Shown: positions 18,867 through 29,648, counted from the first letter of the stretch. The stretch: DNA of 64,000 nucleotides from Symbiodinium natans (GCA_905221605.1 CAJNDS010000444.1:24397-88396), one strand, 5' to 3'. Translations and numbers: made by a program. The notes: generated by a model not told the origin, from the letters alone.

Positions 18867-20358
18867 CGCGTATGTTAGTGTGAAAGGATCCTCCTTGGCT
18901 CCGCACCGACAATGGCGGCACTCAGCACCCGGGCAGCGTGTTGCATGTGCCGTCGGAGATTTATAGGGCGGGTTTGAGGTTCTGGAAGCTTCGCTTGCGA
19001 CAGATCGTCTTAACCCTAGGAAAGCAATCTGTTTGCAGATTGCACCAAAACCCTGCACTTGCTGATGATTGGGTATGCAGATGGAACCTATGTCAGGATT
19101 CCAACAAACGCTTGGAGTTTAGGGGTGTGATTGTCATTTACTTTGTCCTTGGTTTCCTGAGGCACCGACAAGGGCAGCACAGTCCCTACCAATGTCTCCC
19201 GGCCTTACTGCGGGTGCCACCGTTTCAGGGTTTAGATTTTGGGGCTGGTAATTTGGGAGCATTTAGAGCGCCATGTCGCACCAGAACTTCACCCTTCCGA
19301 GGTGCAGCACCGGACAGCCGTGCGATCAGTGCGGTATGATAAACTTCCGGCTACCCTTGACCCCTGCAGTTTTGTATTTTCTTTCCCATCTGGGAGGCTG
19401 TGCAAGTTGGTTCTGCATTGTTCTGCATGGTTCTGGACTTTGTTGTCAGCTCTTATCAGGCCCTTTACTGCCGAGCCAAGCCGTGAATCCCAGGGCCCGA
19501 GACCTTAAAGTCCCCTCCGCAGCCGGGGCATGTGAGTCATGTGAGGGCCTTGTTCGCTTTACGGCCCGTCCCAGCCCTCTGATTGTCTCAGATCTCACAA
19601 GGGCATACTGGCTTCAGGCCTGCGAGTCTCAGCTGGAGCCAAACGCACACTCAACTGCTGCTTTGCTAGGCATCCGGATGTGTTTTTTCGGGTACCTTGA
19701 TTTTCCGATGGAATCGCTGCTTGCCGGAAAGAAACGGGGTGTGAATTGTTTGAGATGTCCTGCTACTGTTCCGGTGTCGTTCAGCTGAAACAAGGCCTGC
19801 CGACAGGCCTTCGGAATCGACATCTTCTTGATTTTTTCTCCCAAACGTGGTTTTCCCTGTGCCCCCATTTGTGTAGACTGTTCGGTAATGCGTGTGCAAC
19901 GTGAGCGAAGTGTGTCATCACGTGTGCACAGGCACATCACCCAGGATTGGGCTCCAAATATGCGGGCTCTGGGCTTCAGATTCCGAGGCGGCCACACCAC
20001 TGAAGGCACTGAAGTGACGACTGTGCTTCCACTGTCACTGGACCTGGATCTGATGAATCTGAAGCTGCCTCATCTCTTCTCTAGGGCTGCAGCAGCCTTT
20101 GCTATCAACTTGGTCAGGCTTTTTGTCTTGGCGACTGCGATTGCTTTCCGCTTTGCAACCGTATTGGCCTTGTACTTGGGCGCAATACCTCTGCAAGAAG
20201 TCAGGAGGAGCTCTTGGGCTGCGGTGCTTCGTCGGTCCGCCTGGCTTCCAGCACATCTCTGCTTGCAGGGTATTCAGCACGCAAGTGGGTGCGTTGACGG
20301 TCCCGGTCACACGCAACTGAACACGAAGCAAGCGCTTGACGCAATGCCGAATCACTGA
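18867..20358. other. No gene recognised
   Basis: Several overlapping frames on the plus strand have no protein family I recognise and no consistent exon structure. The composition is mixed and no repeat was found. Confidence 0.4.
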
Positions 20359-20524
20359 ATCTCTCTCGCTCTCGCTCTCCCTCTCCCTCTGGCTCTTGCT
20401 CTGGCTCCTTGCCCTTGCTCTTGCCCTCGCTGTTGCCCTCGCTCTTGCCCTCGCTCTTGCCCTCGCTCTTGCTCTTTCTTTCTTTCTTTGTTTCTTTCTT
20501 GCTTTGTTTCTTTCTCTCTCTCTT

Positions 20525-20555
<31 letters not shown>

Positions 20556-22195
20556 ATCTTTATCTTTATCTTTCTCTTTCTCTTTCTCTTTCGCTTTCTC
20601 TTTCTCTTTCTCTTTCTCTTGCTCTTGCTCTTGCTCTTGCTCTTTCTCTTTCTCTCTTTCTCTTTCTCTCTTTCTCTTTCTCTCGTTCTCTTTTTCTCTT
20701 TTTCTGTTTCTCTTTCTCTCTTTCTCTCTTTCTCTCTTTCTCTCTTTCTCTCTTTCTCTCTTTCTCTCTTTCTCTCTTTCTCTCTTTCTCTCTTTCTCTC
20801 TTTCTCTCTTTCTCTCTTTCTCTCTTTCTCTCTTCTCTTTCTCGCTTTCTCTCTTTCTCTCTTTCTCTCTTTCTCTCTTTCTCTCTTTCTCTCTTTCTCT
20901 CTTTCTCTCTTTCTCTCTTTCTCTCTTTCTCTCTCTCTCTTTCTCTCTTCTCTCTTTCTCTCTTTCTCTCTTTCTCTCTTTCTCTCTTTCTCTCTTTCTC
21001 TCTTTCTCTCTTTCTCTCTTTCTCTCTTTTCTCTCTTTCTCTCTTTCTCTCTTTCTCTCTTTCTCTCTTTCTCTCTTTCTCTCTTTCTCTCTTTCTCTCT
21101 TTCTCTCTTTCTCTCTCTTTCTCTCTTTCTCTCTTCTCTCTTCTTTCTCTCTTCTTTCTCTTTTCTTTCTCTTTTCTCTCTTTCTCTTTCTCTTTCTCTT
21201 TCTCTTTTTCTCTCTCTCTCTCTCTGTCTTTGTCTCTGTCTCTGTTGTTTCTCTTTCTCTCTTTCTCTCTTTCTCTCTTTCTCTCTTTCTCTCTTTCTCT
21301 CTTTCTCTCTTTCTCTCTTTCTCTCTTTCTCTCTCTCTCTCTTTCTCTTTCTCTCTCTCTCTCTTTCTCTTTCTCTCTCTCTTTCTCTTTCTCTTTCTCT
21401 NNNNNNNNNNNNNNNNNNNNNNNNNNNNNNNNNNNNNNNNNNNNNNNNNNNNNNNNNNNNNNNNNNNNNNNNNNNNNNNNNNNNNNNNNNNNNNNNNNNN
21501 TCTCTTTCTCTCTTTCTCTCTTTCTCTCTTTCTCTCTTTCTCTCTTTCTCTCTTTCTCTCTTTCTCTCTTTCTCTCTTTCTCTCTTTCTCTCTTTCTCTC
21601 TTTCTCTCTTTCTCTCTTTCTCTCTTTCTCTCTTTCTCTCTTTCTCTCCTTCTCTCTTTCTCTCTGTCTCTCTTTCTTTCTTTCTCTCTTTCTCTCTTTC
21701 TCTCTTCCTCCCATTCTCTCTTTCTCTCTTTCTCTCTTTCTCTCCTTCTCTCCTTCTCTCCTTCTCTCCTTCTCTCCTTCTCTCTTTCTCTCTTTCTTTA
21801 TTTCTCTCTTTCTCTCTTTTTCTCTTTCTCTCTTTCTCTCTTTCTCTCTTTCTCTCTTTCTCTCTTTCTCTCTTTCTCTCTTTCTCTCTTTCTCTCTTTC
21901 TCTCTTTCTCTCTTTCTCTCGTTCTCTCTTTCTCTCTTTCTCTCTTTCTCTCTTTCTCTCTTTCTCTCTTTCTCTCTTTCTCTCTTTCTCTCTTTCTCTC
22001 TTTCTCTCTTTCTCTCTTTCTCTCTTTCTCTCTTTCTCTCTCTCTCTCTTTCTCTTTCTCTCTCTCTCTCTTTCTCTTTCTCTCTCTCTTTCTCTTTCTC
22101 TTTCTCTTTCTCTTTCTCTTTCTCTTTCTCTTTCTCTTTCTCTTTTTCTCTCTCTCTCTCTCTCTGTCTTTGTCTCTGTCTCTGTTGTTTCTCTT
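20359..22195. repeat. 1.8-kb CT/TTTCTCTC microsatellite array with assembly gap
   Basis: A polypyrimidine array of CTCT and TTTCTCTC units runs from 20359 to 22195. The left edge is degenerate (GCTCTTGCCCTCG units). Two landmark blocks recur in the interior. The GTCTTTGTCTCTGTCTC block is at ~21225 and ~22165; a TTTCTC(TC)n block is just before the gap (~21340-21400) and at ~22050-22110. This points to a higher-order repeat or to scaffolding of overlapping ends. The very long open frames on both strands (Arg/Glu/Lys or Ser/Leu/Phe only) are artefacts. Confidence 0.95.
21401..21500. other. Assembly gap (100 N)
   Basis: Exactly 100 N, a conventional scaffold gap of unknown true size, inside the CT array. 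Confidence 0.99.
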
Positions 22196-22196
22196 C

Positions 22197-22686
22197 GGTG
22201 TCTGTGTTATGGGGTCTTTTGCTCCGCAATGCGGAGCAGCCGTCAGGTCCGTAAGCCCGACGTGTATCATAGTGTCACTCGCCAGCTTGACGGGGACGAC
22301 GAAGTGTCTGGGTGTTGCGCACCGTTTGCCCGTTTTCCCGGGCAAGCTCCACATCACATTACTATGGTTATAAATTTCCCGTAGATCCCATGCGAAAGAG
22401 TTCGCCCAGCGCACGAACGCACATCTGTAAGTTTGCATGGTCCAAGCAGTTTCCATGCAATACTCCGGTCGACGAGGCGTACTTCGTGGGTTAGCGATGA
22501 TGATGTGGAGCAGTCGTGTTCGTGCACGCATGGCAACGACCCGCAGCTTTCTTGGAGGCCACAACAACATGAAGCTGTGATTACAAGTCCGTGTTTCGAA
22601 CACAAAAAGGGTGTAGAAGGTTTCCCAAATTCATCGTGTGTTGCAGGCAGCATCTTGGTCGACCATGAAAGGCAGGCAAGAAGACG
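22197..22686. other. No gene seen; small perfect palindrome at 22221-22237
   Basis: GCTCCGCAATGCGGAGC is a perfect 8-bp-arm hairpin. The rest of the stretch has no supported feature and leads into the LINE fragment zone. Confidence 0.4.
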
Positions 22687-22980
22687 TTGCCACCAGCACC
22701 GGATGAGCGTGCCGCAGAACTGGAAAGATTGTTTTCTGCGAACCCCGCTCGGAAACATGAAAAGCACATCCTGACGATGGGCGAGGCCGCTCAAAAGTAT
22801 CTTGCCGCATCAAGAAAACCTCCTCACAATCTCATCGCTCAGTGTCTGCCAGCAAACCAATATCATGTGTGTACATGTGCAACGAGACTCGTCACGAATC
22901 ATGTTCACCATCTGATGTCCTGCCCCCGCTCTCGCCGGCTTCCTGCCGCTGCCGATGTCGAAGCATTCGCGCCCGTGTCC
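22687..22980 (+). pseudogene. Fragment with LINE-type C/C/H/C zinc finger
   Basis: The frame from 22687 runs through a Lys/Ala-rich helix region into YHVCTCATRLVTNHVHHLMSC, a C-x-C ... H-H-x3-C arrangement of the kind that precedes the endonuclease domain in RLE-type LINEs. After ~22935 the frame turns into low-complexity sequence and meets a minus-strand fragment. It is a short truncated relic; the family assignment is tentative. Confidence 0.4.
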
Positions 22981-23030
22981 TCGGTCTGGCCTCCTGTTCT
23001 CTCGGGAAGCCCCACGCGAGTGGTGCAGGA

Positions 23031-23240
23031 TTTTTTTTTCCCTCGCACTTTTTCTCCAGCATTCAGCGCGGTCCCAGTGCGGGGGCATCGCACATGCCTG
23101 CACGTGCGGGGGCGAGCAGATGTCGCTGAGGAGCGGCGCGTCGCCGCGCGAGCCAACCAGCTCAGGGTACGTCCGCTCTTTGCTTTGCCGCGCAGCGCCT
23201 GCTGTGGTGCCCCTGAGGCCCCGTGGCCAAGCAAAGCCTA
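23031..23240 (-). pseudogene. RLE-LINE 3'-end fragment with A-tail
   Basis: On the minus strand the sequence reads SKERTYPELVGSRG, then a diverged region ending in PPHWDR..REKK and an A9 run (T9 at 23031-23039 on plus). KERTYPEL is a recurrent signature downstream of the restriction-like endonuclease core in the copies nearby. The A-run directly after the conserved tail supports a 5'-truncated LINE insertion. Confidence 0.6.
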
Positions 23241-23592
23241 CAGCAAGCCTGCGACGCACGAACTCTGCTGCAGACGGAGGGCTGCCCGTTCAAGGACTTT
23301 TGCCCAGGGCCAGCAGACCGGTGCGTCTACGTCTGCTCTGCAGCCGGGTGGGCCGGCGTTGGCGGAGTGGTAGGGAAGAGGCATAGGGCCAGCTGGTCGT
23401 GAGGTGGTAAGGCTCCATGAAATTGCAGCTGCCGAGGTCGCCTTGATGCGTTCGGAGGCGCCACCTCGGGAGTCTTCGCGTCGCGCGCCCTACCACTCGA
23501 GCGGCCGTTACGAAGGTTTGTCGCGAGGCGGGGCCAGGGCGGGTGGCATCGCGCCGGGACAATGCTACCTCACTGTCAGGCTCTAGTTATTC

Positions 23593-24545
23593 CGTGCCTG
23601 AATGGTCGACGATTGCATGGTCTGACCTGCCAGCCCCACCTGTCGAGGAAGTCAGCCTCGAGGTTATCAAGGGCTGGCAGCGTGACACGTCTAGGGCAGT
23701 TGGTGGCTTCTGCCGGAGGGCCTTGCTCAGCGAGCTTGATGAAGCGTCGGTGCCGCCGGCATCTAAATGATGCCGCTGGAAAACTGGGAACTGGCGCGAT
23801 GAGGCAGCCAACAAAGCTGCATGGTTGGCATTGACAGATGATTTCGTTTGTTTTGTGAGTGAGCACGTTTGGGTTTACCCACGAAAGCTCGTGACCAATT
23901 TGTACCTTCAGCTTGAGCCCTCCAAAGGGGCAACCGTGTGGCACATGTGTTTGTCCGTGATCTCAACGTCGTGCCTGCGCAGCGTGACGAGCGCCGTATC
24001 GAAGTCATCGCCAATGGCCTCCCGCCCTGGAACGGGACGCAGGTCGCTCTCGATGCCACGCTCGTCTCGCCCTCACAACCTCAGCTGAGCCACGGCGACT
24101 GAGTGGCACCACAGCTGGCAGCTAGTGCTGCGTTTTCCCGCTGCTCGGCGAAGCAAAGAGCGCACGTACCCTGAGCTGGTCGGTTCGCGGCATTGCCACA
24201 TATTGCCACCTTGTCGTTCTGGGCATTGAAGTCGGTGGCCGTTGGAGCGCCGAGGCGGCATCGTTTATCCGCTTGCTCGCCCGCTGCCGTGCCCGGGCTG
24301 CGCCTCCACCATCCCAAGCCACCACGTCTGCCTTCGCACTACGTTGGTCAGCACTTTTCTTTTTTGAGACGGCCAAGTCCTTCGCAGCCAGTCTTCTTGC
24401 TGTGCCCCTGGCCAGAACCACAAACCTCGACGTCTTGCTTAGCCCCTGGCCGGGACCTCCCACCTCGATGGGGCTGCGCCGCTCCTCAGTGACATCCTTG
24501 CAGACTCATCTGAGGGTCCTGCCCTTGCCAGCCGCCTGGCGTGAG
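23593..24545 (+). pseudogene. RLE-type LINE C-terminal copy, frame-shifted
   Basis: This is a decayed copy of the 3' end of a LINE that encodes a restriction-like endonuclease. In order it shows GWQRDTSRAVGGFCRRALL (~23670), an unrelated-looking ~170-bp stretch, then VFVRDLNVVPAQRDERRIEV (from 23947), ANGLPPWNGTQVALDATLVS (the D-x-T-x-V-S endonuclease core), KERTYPELV (~24160), LGIEVGGRWSAEAASFIRLL (~24224) and an Ala/Pro-rich end. Several frame changes separate the pieces. The zinc finger expected before VFVRDL is missing. The endonuclease call is from motif resemblance to RLE LINEs. Confidence 0.7.
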
Positions 24546-24892
24546 TCGTCTGCGTTCTCCCCACCTTCGCCTCCCGAATGCGTAAGCATCTGCGATGCCA
24601 CCTGCATTGGGACCGCATTGAACGGTAAGCCAAAAAGGCTCGCAGAAAAATCATTAAAAAAGAACCTACGGATACAAACGCTGGTCACGACATGGGATAA
24701 GGAACCCGTCCCAATGCAAAATTGGAGGCGTGTTGCTTCGCAAACGGTGATGCACAGGTGCACAAACTTCTGCTACCGAACTTGACCCATCCTCGATCGC
24801 CCTGCTTGAGTCACAAGCCGGCCCAGTTGTTGCCTGGGTACCCACAGCGACGCCCCACCTCCCCGAGTTGACGTTTGATTCTCCTCTCTTCC

Positions 24893-24965
24893 GTTTGTGT
24901 TGTTTTTGCTCCGCATTTTTTCCGATGTCCCAAGCGAAGCGGTCCCAGTGCACACCTAGTGGCCT
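24893..24965 (-). repeat. Copy of the LINE 3'-terminal tail (minus strand)
   Basis: Read on the minus strand, this segment (CCCTAGGCCACTA.GT.TGC then GGGACCGCTTCGC.TGGGAC and GGAAAAA..GCGG) matches 28145-28215 on the plus strand with about eight differences in 68 nt. It marks the 3' end of another inserted copy of the same LINE family, which continues leftward to ~24666. Confidence 0.7.
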
Positions 24966-25004
24966 AGGGCAAAGGCTTGCGAAATGGCGGAGAAAAGGTG
25001 CGAG

Positions 25005-25027
25005 AAAAAAAAAAAAAAAAAAAAAAA
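25005..25027 (+). other. A23 tract at a retroelement junction
   Basis: An uninterrupted run of 23 A follows GGCGGAGAAAAGGTGCGAG, a 3'-tail-like sequence similar to those ending the other LINE copies. It directly precedes a new LINE fragment (25030 onward). It is interpreted as the poly(A) tail of one insertion abutting another. Confidence 0.6.
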
Positions 25028-25029
25028 CG

Positions 25030-25530
25030 AAGGGGTGACCATCCCGAGTGCGGAGTTTCGCGTACTCTTGTTGCAGCGCTTACGACTCCTGCTGCCTCTG
25101 GCCCCGCATGCCTGCTCCGGCCGCGGGCAACTCGACGCCTTTGGGGACCACCGATGTCTGCCAAGAGGCCGGGGCACGTGTCCCGCGTAACGTGCGGTTG
25201 GCGGACATGAACCTGCTGACGCCGGTCCACGACGCACGCCGCATCGAGATCCCTCTGCAACGGCTTGACATTGTGGCATGGGGCCCGAGCTGCGACGCAG
25301 CGGCAATGGCGGGCGACCGTGGCTCCGGCCTCTCGACGGTGGTTTCCGGACGCGTTTCAGCTGGCTGTTGACACCGCCCTTGTCTCCCTGCCCATCGCGT
25401 CGGCATCAGCTGCATGGCGCTTGGTTCGCCCGGCCAAAGAGCGGGTACCCTGAGCTCTGCTGGAGCGGCCTGGCAGTCCTAGCCCCGAGGCCACAACGTT
25501 CATTCGCCAGCACGTCGTTTGCAACTGCAC
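25030..25530 (+). pseudogene. RLE-type LINE C-terminal copy with internal deletion
   Basis: From the A-tract rightward: EFRVLLLQRLRLLLPLAPHA, a damaged zinc finger (CSGRGQLDAFGDH), then after a deletion and frame change CQEAGARVPRNVRLADMNLL and TPVHDARRIEI. A further shift gives FQLAVDTALVSLP (endonuclease core) and KERVP..L near 25437. The order matches the family, but the stretch between GDH and CQEAG is shortened and the core is in a different frame from RRIEI. Confidence 0.7.
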
Positions 25531-26206
25531 GAGCAGCAGTGGTCCTGAAACAACCGTCCAGCGGTCAGTATCTACATGTGAAACAAAAAGCACTCAAAAA
25601 GCACAAGAAGATGCCCAAACTCACATAAATACGAAGGGACACAAGACGTGTCAAATACTACTCCGGGGTTCCAAACCCGCAAGCAGCGACCGTTGAGCTT
25701 GGCAAATGCTAGCCACAAAGCTCACGAGCCTTCTGTGCCAGCCTGCGAAAACTGGCAACGTATGCAACGTCGATGGCGACGCGCAACCCCTCCGCGATTT
25801 CTTGGCAGATGGAGCTCGGCCACGTGGCTGCTTGTACATGCTTGTACATGATTAGGAGAGTTTTTTGCCTGAGCCCTCAATGGGCCCCCTCCGCGCCCAT
25901 CAGGCCTGACTCGGATTCATTGGCACTGACGGCACGGCAGCCAGTTTGATATATGCCAATTTCCGCCGCCGCCTGGCGGCGGAAAAAGGCGTTTTAAAAA
26001 AAGGTTACGAAGCATCATTGGATGGAGTCGCGACGAAGCACCGTGGGAGGAGACGATGACGCATGAACGCTCGGGCATAGCAAGGACTCACGTCGCCGCG
26101 TAGCCGATGAACATCCATGTCCCGGTCACAGACAGTTGGCGCATTGAAGTAGACACCCAACCATGGTGTGCTGTTGACGGCGCTGGTGTGACACCTACCG
26201 CTGCTG

Positions 26207-26310
26207 CCGCCTGGGCGTCGTTTGCATTGAGGTCGGGGGACGCTTTAGGGCCGAAGCGGCGATTCTGCAGCGTCTGCTCGCCCGACAGCACGCCGCTGCT
26301 GGCTAGCCGC
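26207..26310 (+). pseudogene. Short RLE-LINE fragment (IEVGGRF block)
   Basis: VVCIEVGGRFRAEAAILQRL (from ~26212) is the block that follows KERTYPEL in the other copies. Neighbouring blocks on the left are unrecognisable, and on the right a different part of the family begins at ~26640. Confidence 0.5.
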
Positions 26311-26858
26311 GCAAGTTGCGCGATGGGCGGTTGCCGTCTTAGCGCGTTTGCGCGAGCTCTTGCTCGAGTTCCCGCTCGCGCAGGGGTGAAATCAGTGCGG
26401 CTTACTGGGCATTTGGGGCCAACACGCTGCCAGCGCTCATCAGCGCTCGCACGTCGAGACACCCTCCCTTCGCTCAAACACTTGCGCGCTCCCTCGCCGG
26501 CCCCGGCCTTTTGCCCCCCCGCCCTGGAAGCCACGGCGATTCACGGCGTCCTTGCAAGCTGCAGGCTTCGAGGCCCGCCTCGTGGAACGCCGTCCTAACG
26601 GCTGCTGCCCCACCCGCTCCAGCAGAAGACGACCCCACTGACCTCACAGGCGGATGGCAGCGCCATGCATCGCAGGCGGTTGACGACTTTTGCCAGCGTG
26701 CCAGCCGCAGAGACGATGCCGCCAGCCTGGCCATGTTGGACTCGCAGTCGGGGCCCCACGCAGCGAGCGTGTTCACAACCCGGCCCGTCTCGGCTGAGCT
26801 CTCCCTCAGCTCGCCACTCTTCCGTGTGCTGCTGCTCCGGCGACTCCGCCTGCCACTC

Positions 26859-27515
26859 GGCTGCCTATGCTCGGCACAAGGAATCCTATCTCAACACCGC
26901 CCAATCTTGCGAGGGGGAAGGGGCGGTTTTCGTTTCCATGGTCATGGAGACCACTGGGACTTGGGACAAGGGCGCAGCTACTGTTTTGCAGCATATTGCG
27001 CGTGCTGTGGCGTCCCGTGTGCACGCTGCCTTGGTCCAGGAATTGTGCGTTGTGGCGCGACTAAGGAGCCATGAGGAGACGATTGGACTTGTGAGCAACG
27101 TGGCCGGTGGTCCTTCAATAACTTTTGGGTCCGTGAAGCTCCTTTTGTTACGGCCCGTGGGCATGCATGGCGCGGGAGTTCTCGCGGGACGCCGGAGACT
27201 CGTGCGGGTGTCGGGGCTCGCCCTACGGCCCACCATGTTCTCTGCCTTGATGTCAGTGTGGACGCATGCTGCATCACTGCTGCATCATTGGGTGTCGGAC
27301 GCAGGACGTGCGAGCTGCTTGAAGGGTAGCGTTGTACGATGTTTTCGGTCCAGTTTTGGCATTGCCCTCAGAAGTAGGCGCGGCTTGGTACTCCTGCCGC
27401 TGTCTCAGCAATGCCAAAGCATGCTTGTTTCCTTTTCCCGTTGTCCAAAGCGTGTGGTTTCTCAAGCCCAGTTCAAATTTGAGGACTGTGAAGCCACAAG
27501 CGCACAGAACCTGCC
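26859..27515 (+). mobile_element. Insertion within the LINE zinc-finger region
   Basis: The segment starts with YARHKESYLNTAQSCEGEGA and VFVSMVMETTGTWDKGAAT.VLQHIA, the C-terminal block of a different RLE-type family (also seen at 29085-29340). Then comes an unidentified part including a sequence repeated at 29542-29648. Both edges carry a CTGCC(A/C)CTC 9-mer (near 26849 and 27511), a possible imperfect target-site duplication. It may be one mobile element or two successive insertions. Confidence 0.5.
27148..27255 (+). repeat. Direct repeat, copy 1 of 2
   Basis: This ~105-bp segment (TACGGCCC(G/A)T(G/C)GGCA to CTCTGCCTT.TGATG) recurs at 29542-29648 with roughly 80-85% identity by eye. Inside both is the near-identical core GGACGCCGGAGACTCGTGC. 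Neither copy shows a recognisable protein. They lie after family-3 LINE fragments in both places, so it may be that family's 3' region. Confidence 0.6.
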
Positions 27516-28324
27516 CCTCACCGCTGTGCGGTGCCGCTGCCGGCAACTACATGACCCTTTTGCAGCATGTCCTCGGTCCGGCATCCTTCGCCCCCGGGGT
27601 GGGCCACTCGAGCGTGCTGCGGCCCGCATCTGCCGAGAGGCCGGAGCCACGGTAGCTCTCAACCTCCGGCTGCGGAACCTGAATGTCGACGTCGCCCGAC
27701 AGGATGAACGTCGCATTGAGGTCATCGCGGTGGCTCACAGTTCGCGGTCGACACCACGCTGGTCTCCCCCGCTGACTTTGGCACGCTTCCCGGAGGGCCG
27801 GCGGACGCACAGCAGAGGCCGCACTTTCACATGCACGCAGGGCCCTGCAAGGCGAAGGAACGCACCTGAGCTCCGGCCATCTGCAAGGTGCAAGCTGGTC
27901 GTCCTCGCCCTTGAGCTCGGCGGCCGTTGCAGCGCCGAGGCCGCGACCTTTGTCTGTCTTCTTGCGCGCCTCCGCGCTCGGGCCCTCCCCGCCTCCTCCC
28001 TCGGGGCTGGCATTTCTGCCCGCCCGCGCCTTCGCAGCTAGCCTCCTCGCCTTGCCTCTCTCCGGCACGGCCAATGTTGATGGTGAGGCCCGTTGCTCAG
28101 CGACATCGTCGCTGACTCTTTCCAATCCCCGCCCCTCGCAAGCCGTAGGCCCTAGGCCACTAAGTATGCGCCGGGACCGCTTCGCCTGGGACGTTGGAAA
28201 AAGGCGCGGAGAAAAAACATCGCGACTCCTGCACATGAAGTTGGCTGATGTGAAGAGTGCAGCCGATGTCGCCCGTGAAGATCGATCGCACCAAATGCTG
28301 CAAAGTGCACTCTTTAGCCCTGGG

Positions 28325-28800
28325 AGTGTCGCTTCTGGCGACCACGCCTGGGCATGCACTCGCACCGGGCTGCTTGCTCGCAGGGCGAAAATAGTGGAAC
28401 TGGCATGGGTGCGGGTGGCTCGGGAGGCCGCCCCCAACCGTGGCTAACGCACACAACCGCACCCAACGTGCGCTCCGACGACCGGCGCCGCCTGGACCTC
28501 GTCATTTACGGCGCGACCCCCCTCAGCGGGGATTGCTGAGACGCAACACTGGTTTCGCCGCTGTCGCGCACAGGCTTGCCCCGCCGCAAGCGAGCCGCCT
28601 ACCCGGAGCTGAACGCTGGCGGCCTGCAACAGCTCGTGGTGTTGGGAAGTGAGGTTGGAGGACGCTGGAATGCCGGTGCGCAGCAGCTGCTCCGGGCGCT
28701 GGTCCGGCTCCGTGCCCAACGAGCTCCTCCAGCCATGCAAAGCGCTGAATGGCCGGCATGGCCCGTGCCGCTCCACGCGAGCAAGCTGTCGGCCCCATGG
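28325..28800 (+). pseudogene. Second RLE-type LINE family, C-terminal copy with in-frame stop
   Basis: The order is SGDHAWACTRTGLLARRAK, VELAWVRVAREAA, a frame change, WLTHTTAPNVRSDDRRRLDL, VIYGATPLSGDC, TGA (28537-28539), DATLVSPLSRTGLP, KRAAYPEL and LVVLGSEVGGRWNAGAQQLL. The LDLVIYG ... DATLVS pair is the endonuclease-core equivalent of ERRIEV ... DTTLVS in the other family. A TGA replaces what is a Cys codon in the pattern I know for this family. The zinc finger is present only as its GDH..C half. Confidence 0.7.
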
Positions 28801-29084
28801 CTGGACCGACCTTAGTTGCTTCGCGGCCCTTAGAACGCCGTAGTATCCGTAGTGTGGGCAACTATGCACAAGGCATACGGCAGGAACCTGCCTTGGGCGC
28901 TCGGCGAGCAACTCCCCCAGCGGTAGCTCCAAGTCATCCCCTGCGTCACACGAGCTCTAGCAGCGTTTGTTCGTGTGTGATCGTGTGCGCGCAATGCTGC
29001 CAGTGATGCGAGGCAATGCCACCGCCACCCGCCACGGCAGCAATCCACGGCGCGCTCGCTCGTCCTCGTGCCCGCGCGAGCGCG

Positions 29085-29345
29085 TTGGGGCTGAATATCT
29101 TAACACGGCAGCCCTCTGCCGAGACCAGGGGCTGCAGTTCCAAAAAAACAAAAAAGTTCCTTGCGGAATCATCTTGTGGTGGCTGGGGACGTGAAGCAAT
29201 CAAGGTCTGGCGCACACTTGGCCGCCAAGTCCGGTGATGGATGGGGTGCGGCCACCGAGCAGCTCTTGCAGTGCCTCAGCGTCACGCTCCAGCGTGAGAA
29301 CGCCCGTGCTGTCCTGCGCCGCCTGCCCGAAGGAGCGCAGTCCGC
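29085..29345 (+). pseudogene. Third RLE-LINE-like fragment (YLNTA block)
   Basis: AEYLNTAALCRDQGLQFQ (29091 on) matches the block at 26880. After a short A-rich interruption and a frame change, GDGWGAATEQLLQCLSVTLQ and RENARAVLRRLPEGAQ correspond to the GTWDKGAATVLQHIA part. It is truncated on both sides. Confidence 0.55.
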
Positions 29346-29541
29346 CTCCACTCCGCTGCAAAACCCGTGATCCTCCCAAACCTGCGCGCCCCTGAAAGAG
29401 CGGGCCTCTGCCCTTGCTTGACCTGTTTGCCTGGCTCTTCTCGCACCTGACCTCTGATTGGGCTCGTCAAGCTTCCTTTGGCCTCCGCTTGGGTCCGTCA
29501 CGCCTCTTGTACATAGCTTGTGAAGTATATAGCACATGCTG

Positions 29542-29648
29542 CTACGGCCCATCGGCAAACATGGTGCTGGAGCTCGTGCGGGACACCGGAGACTCCTGCA
29601 GGTGTCGGGGGTTCGCCCTACGGCCGCCTTGCTCTCTGCCTTCTGATG
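29542..29648 (+). repeat. Direct repeat, copy 2 of 2
   Basis: Second copy of the segment at 27148-27255, in the same orientation and again ~200-450 bp downstream of a YLNTA-type LINE fragment. Confidence 0.6.

Larger units (their letters stand above)
26620..28215 (+). pseudogene. Long RLE-type LINE copy interrupted by an insertion
   Basis: The left part reads GWQRHASQAVDDFCQR, ASLAMLDSQSGPHAASVFTT and LFRVLLLRRLRLPL (to ~26855). The right part resumes at ~27515 with a zinc finger (RCRCRQLHDPFAACPRSG), LERAAARICREAGATVALNL, NLNVDVARQDERRIEVIA, a shifted QFAVDTTLVSP (near 27740), APEL, LALELGGRCSAEAATFVCLL and a Pro/Ala tail. It ends in the conserved 3' tail (28145-28215). Together the halves form the expected domain order of one element; ~660 bp between them is foreign (separate entry). 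At least two frameshifts are present, so it is not functional. Confidence 0.7.

Noticed and set aside
20201-22603. Open frames of up to 800 aa on both strands across the CT array
   Set aside because: They consist almost only of Arg/Glu/Lys or Ser/Leu/Phe from CT/GA units and run through the N gap; simple-repeat artefacts.
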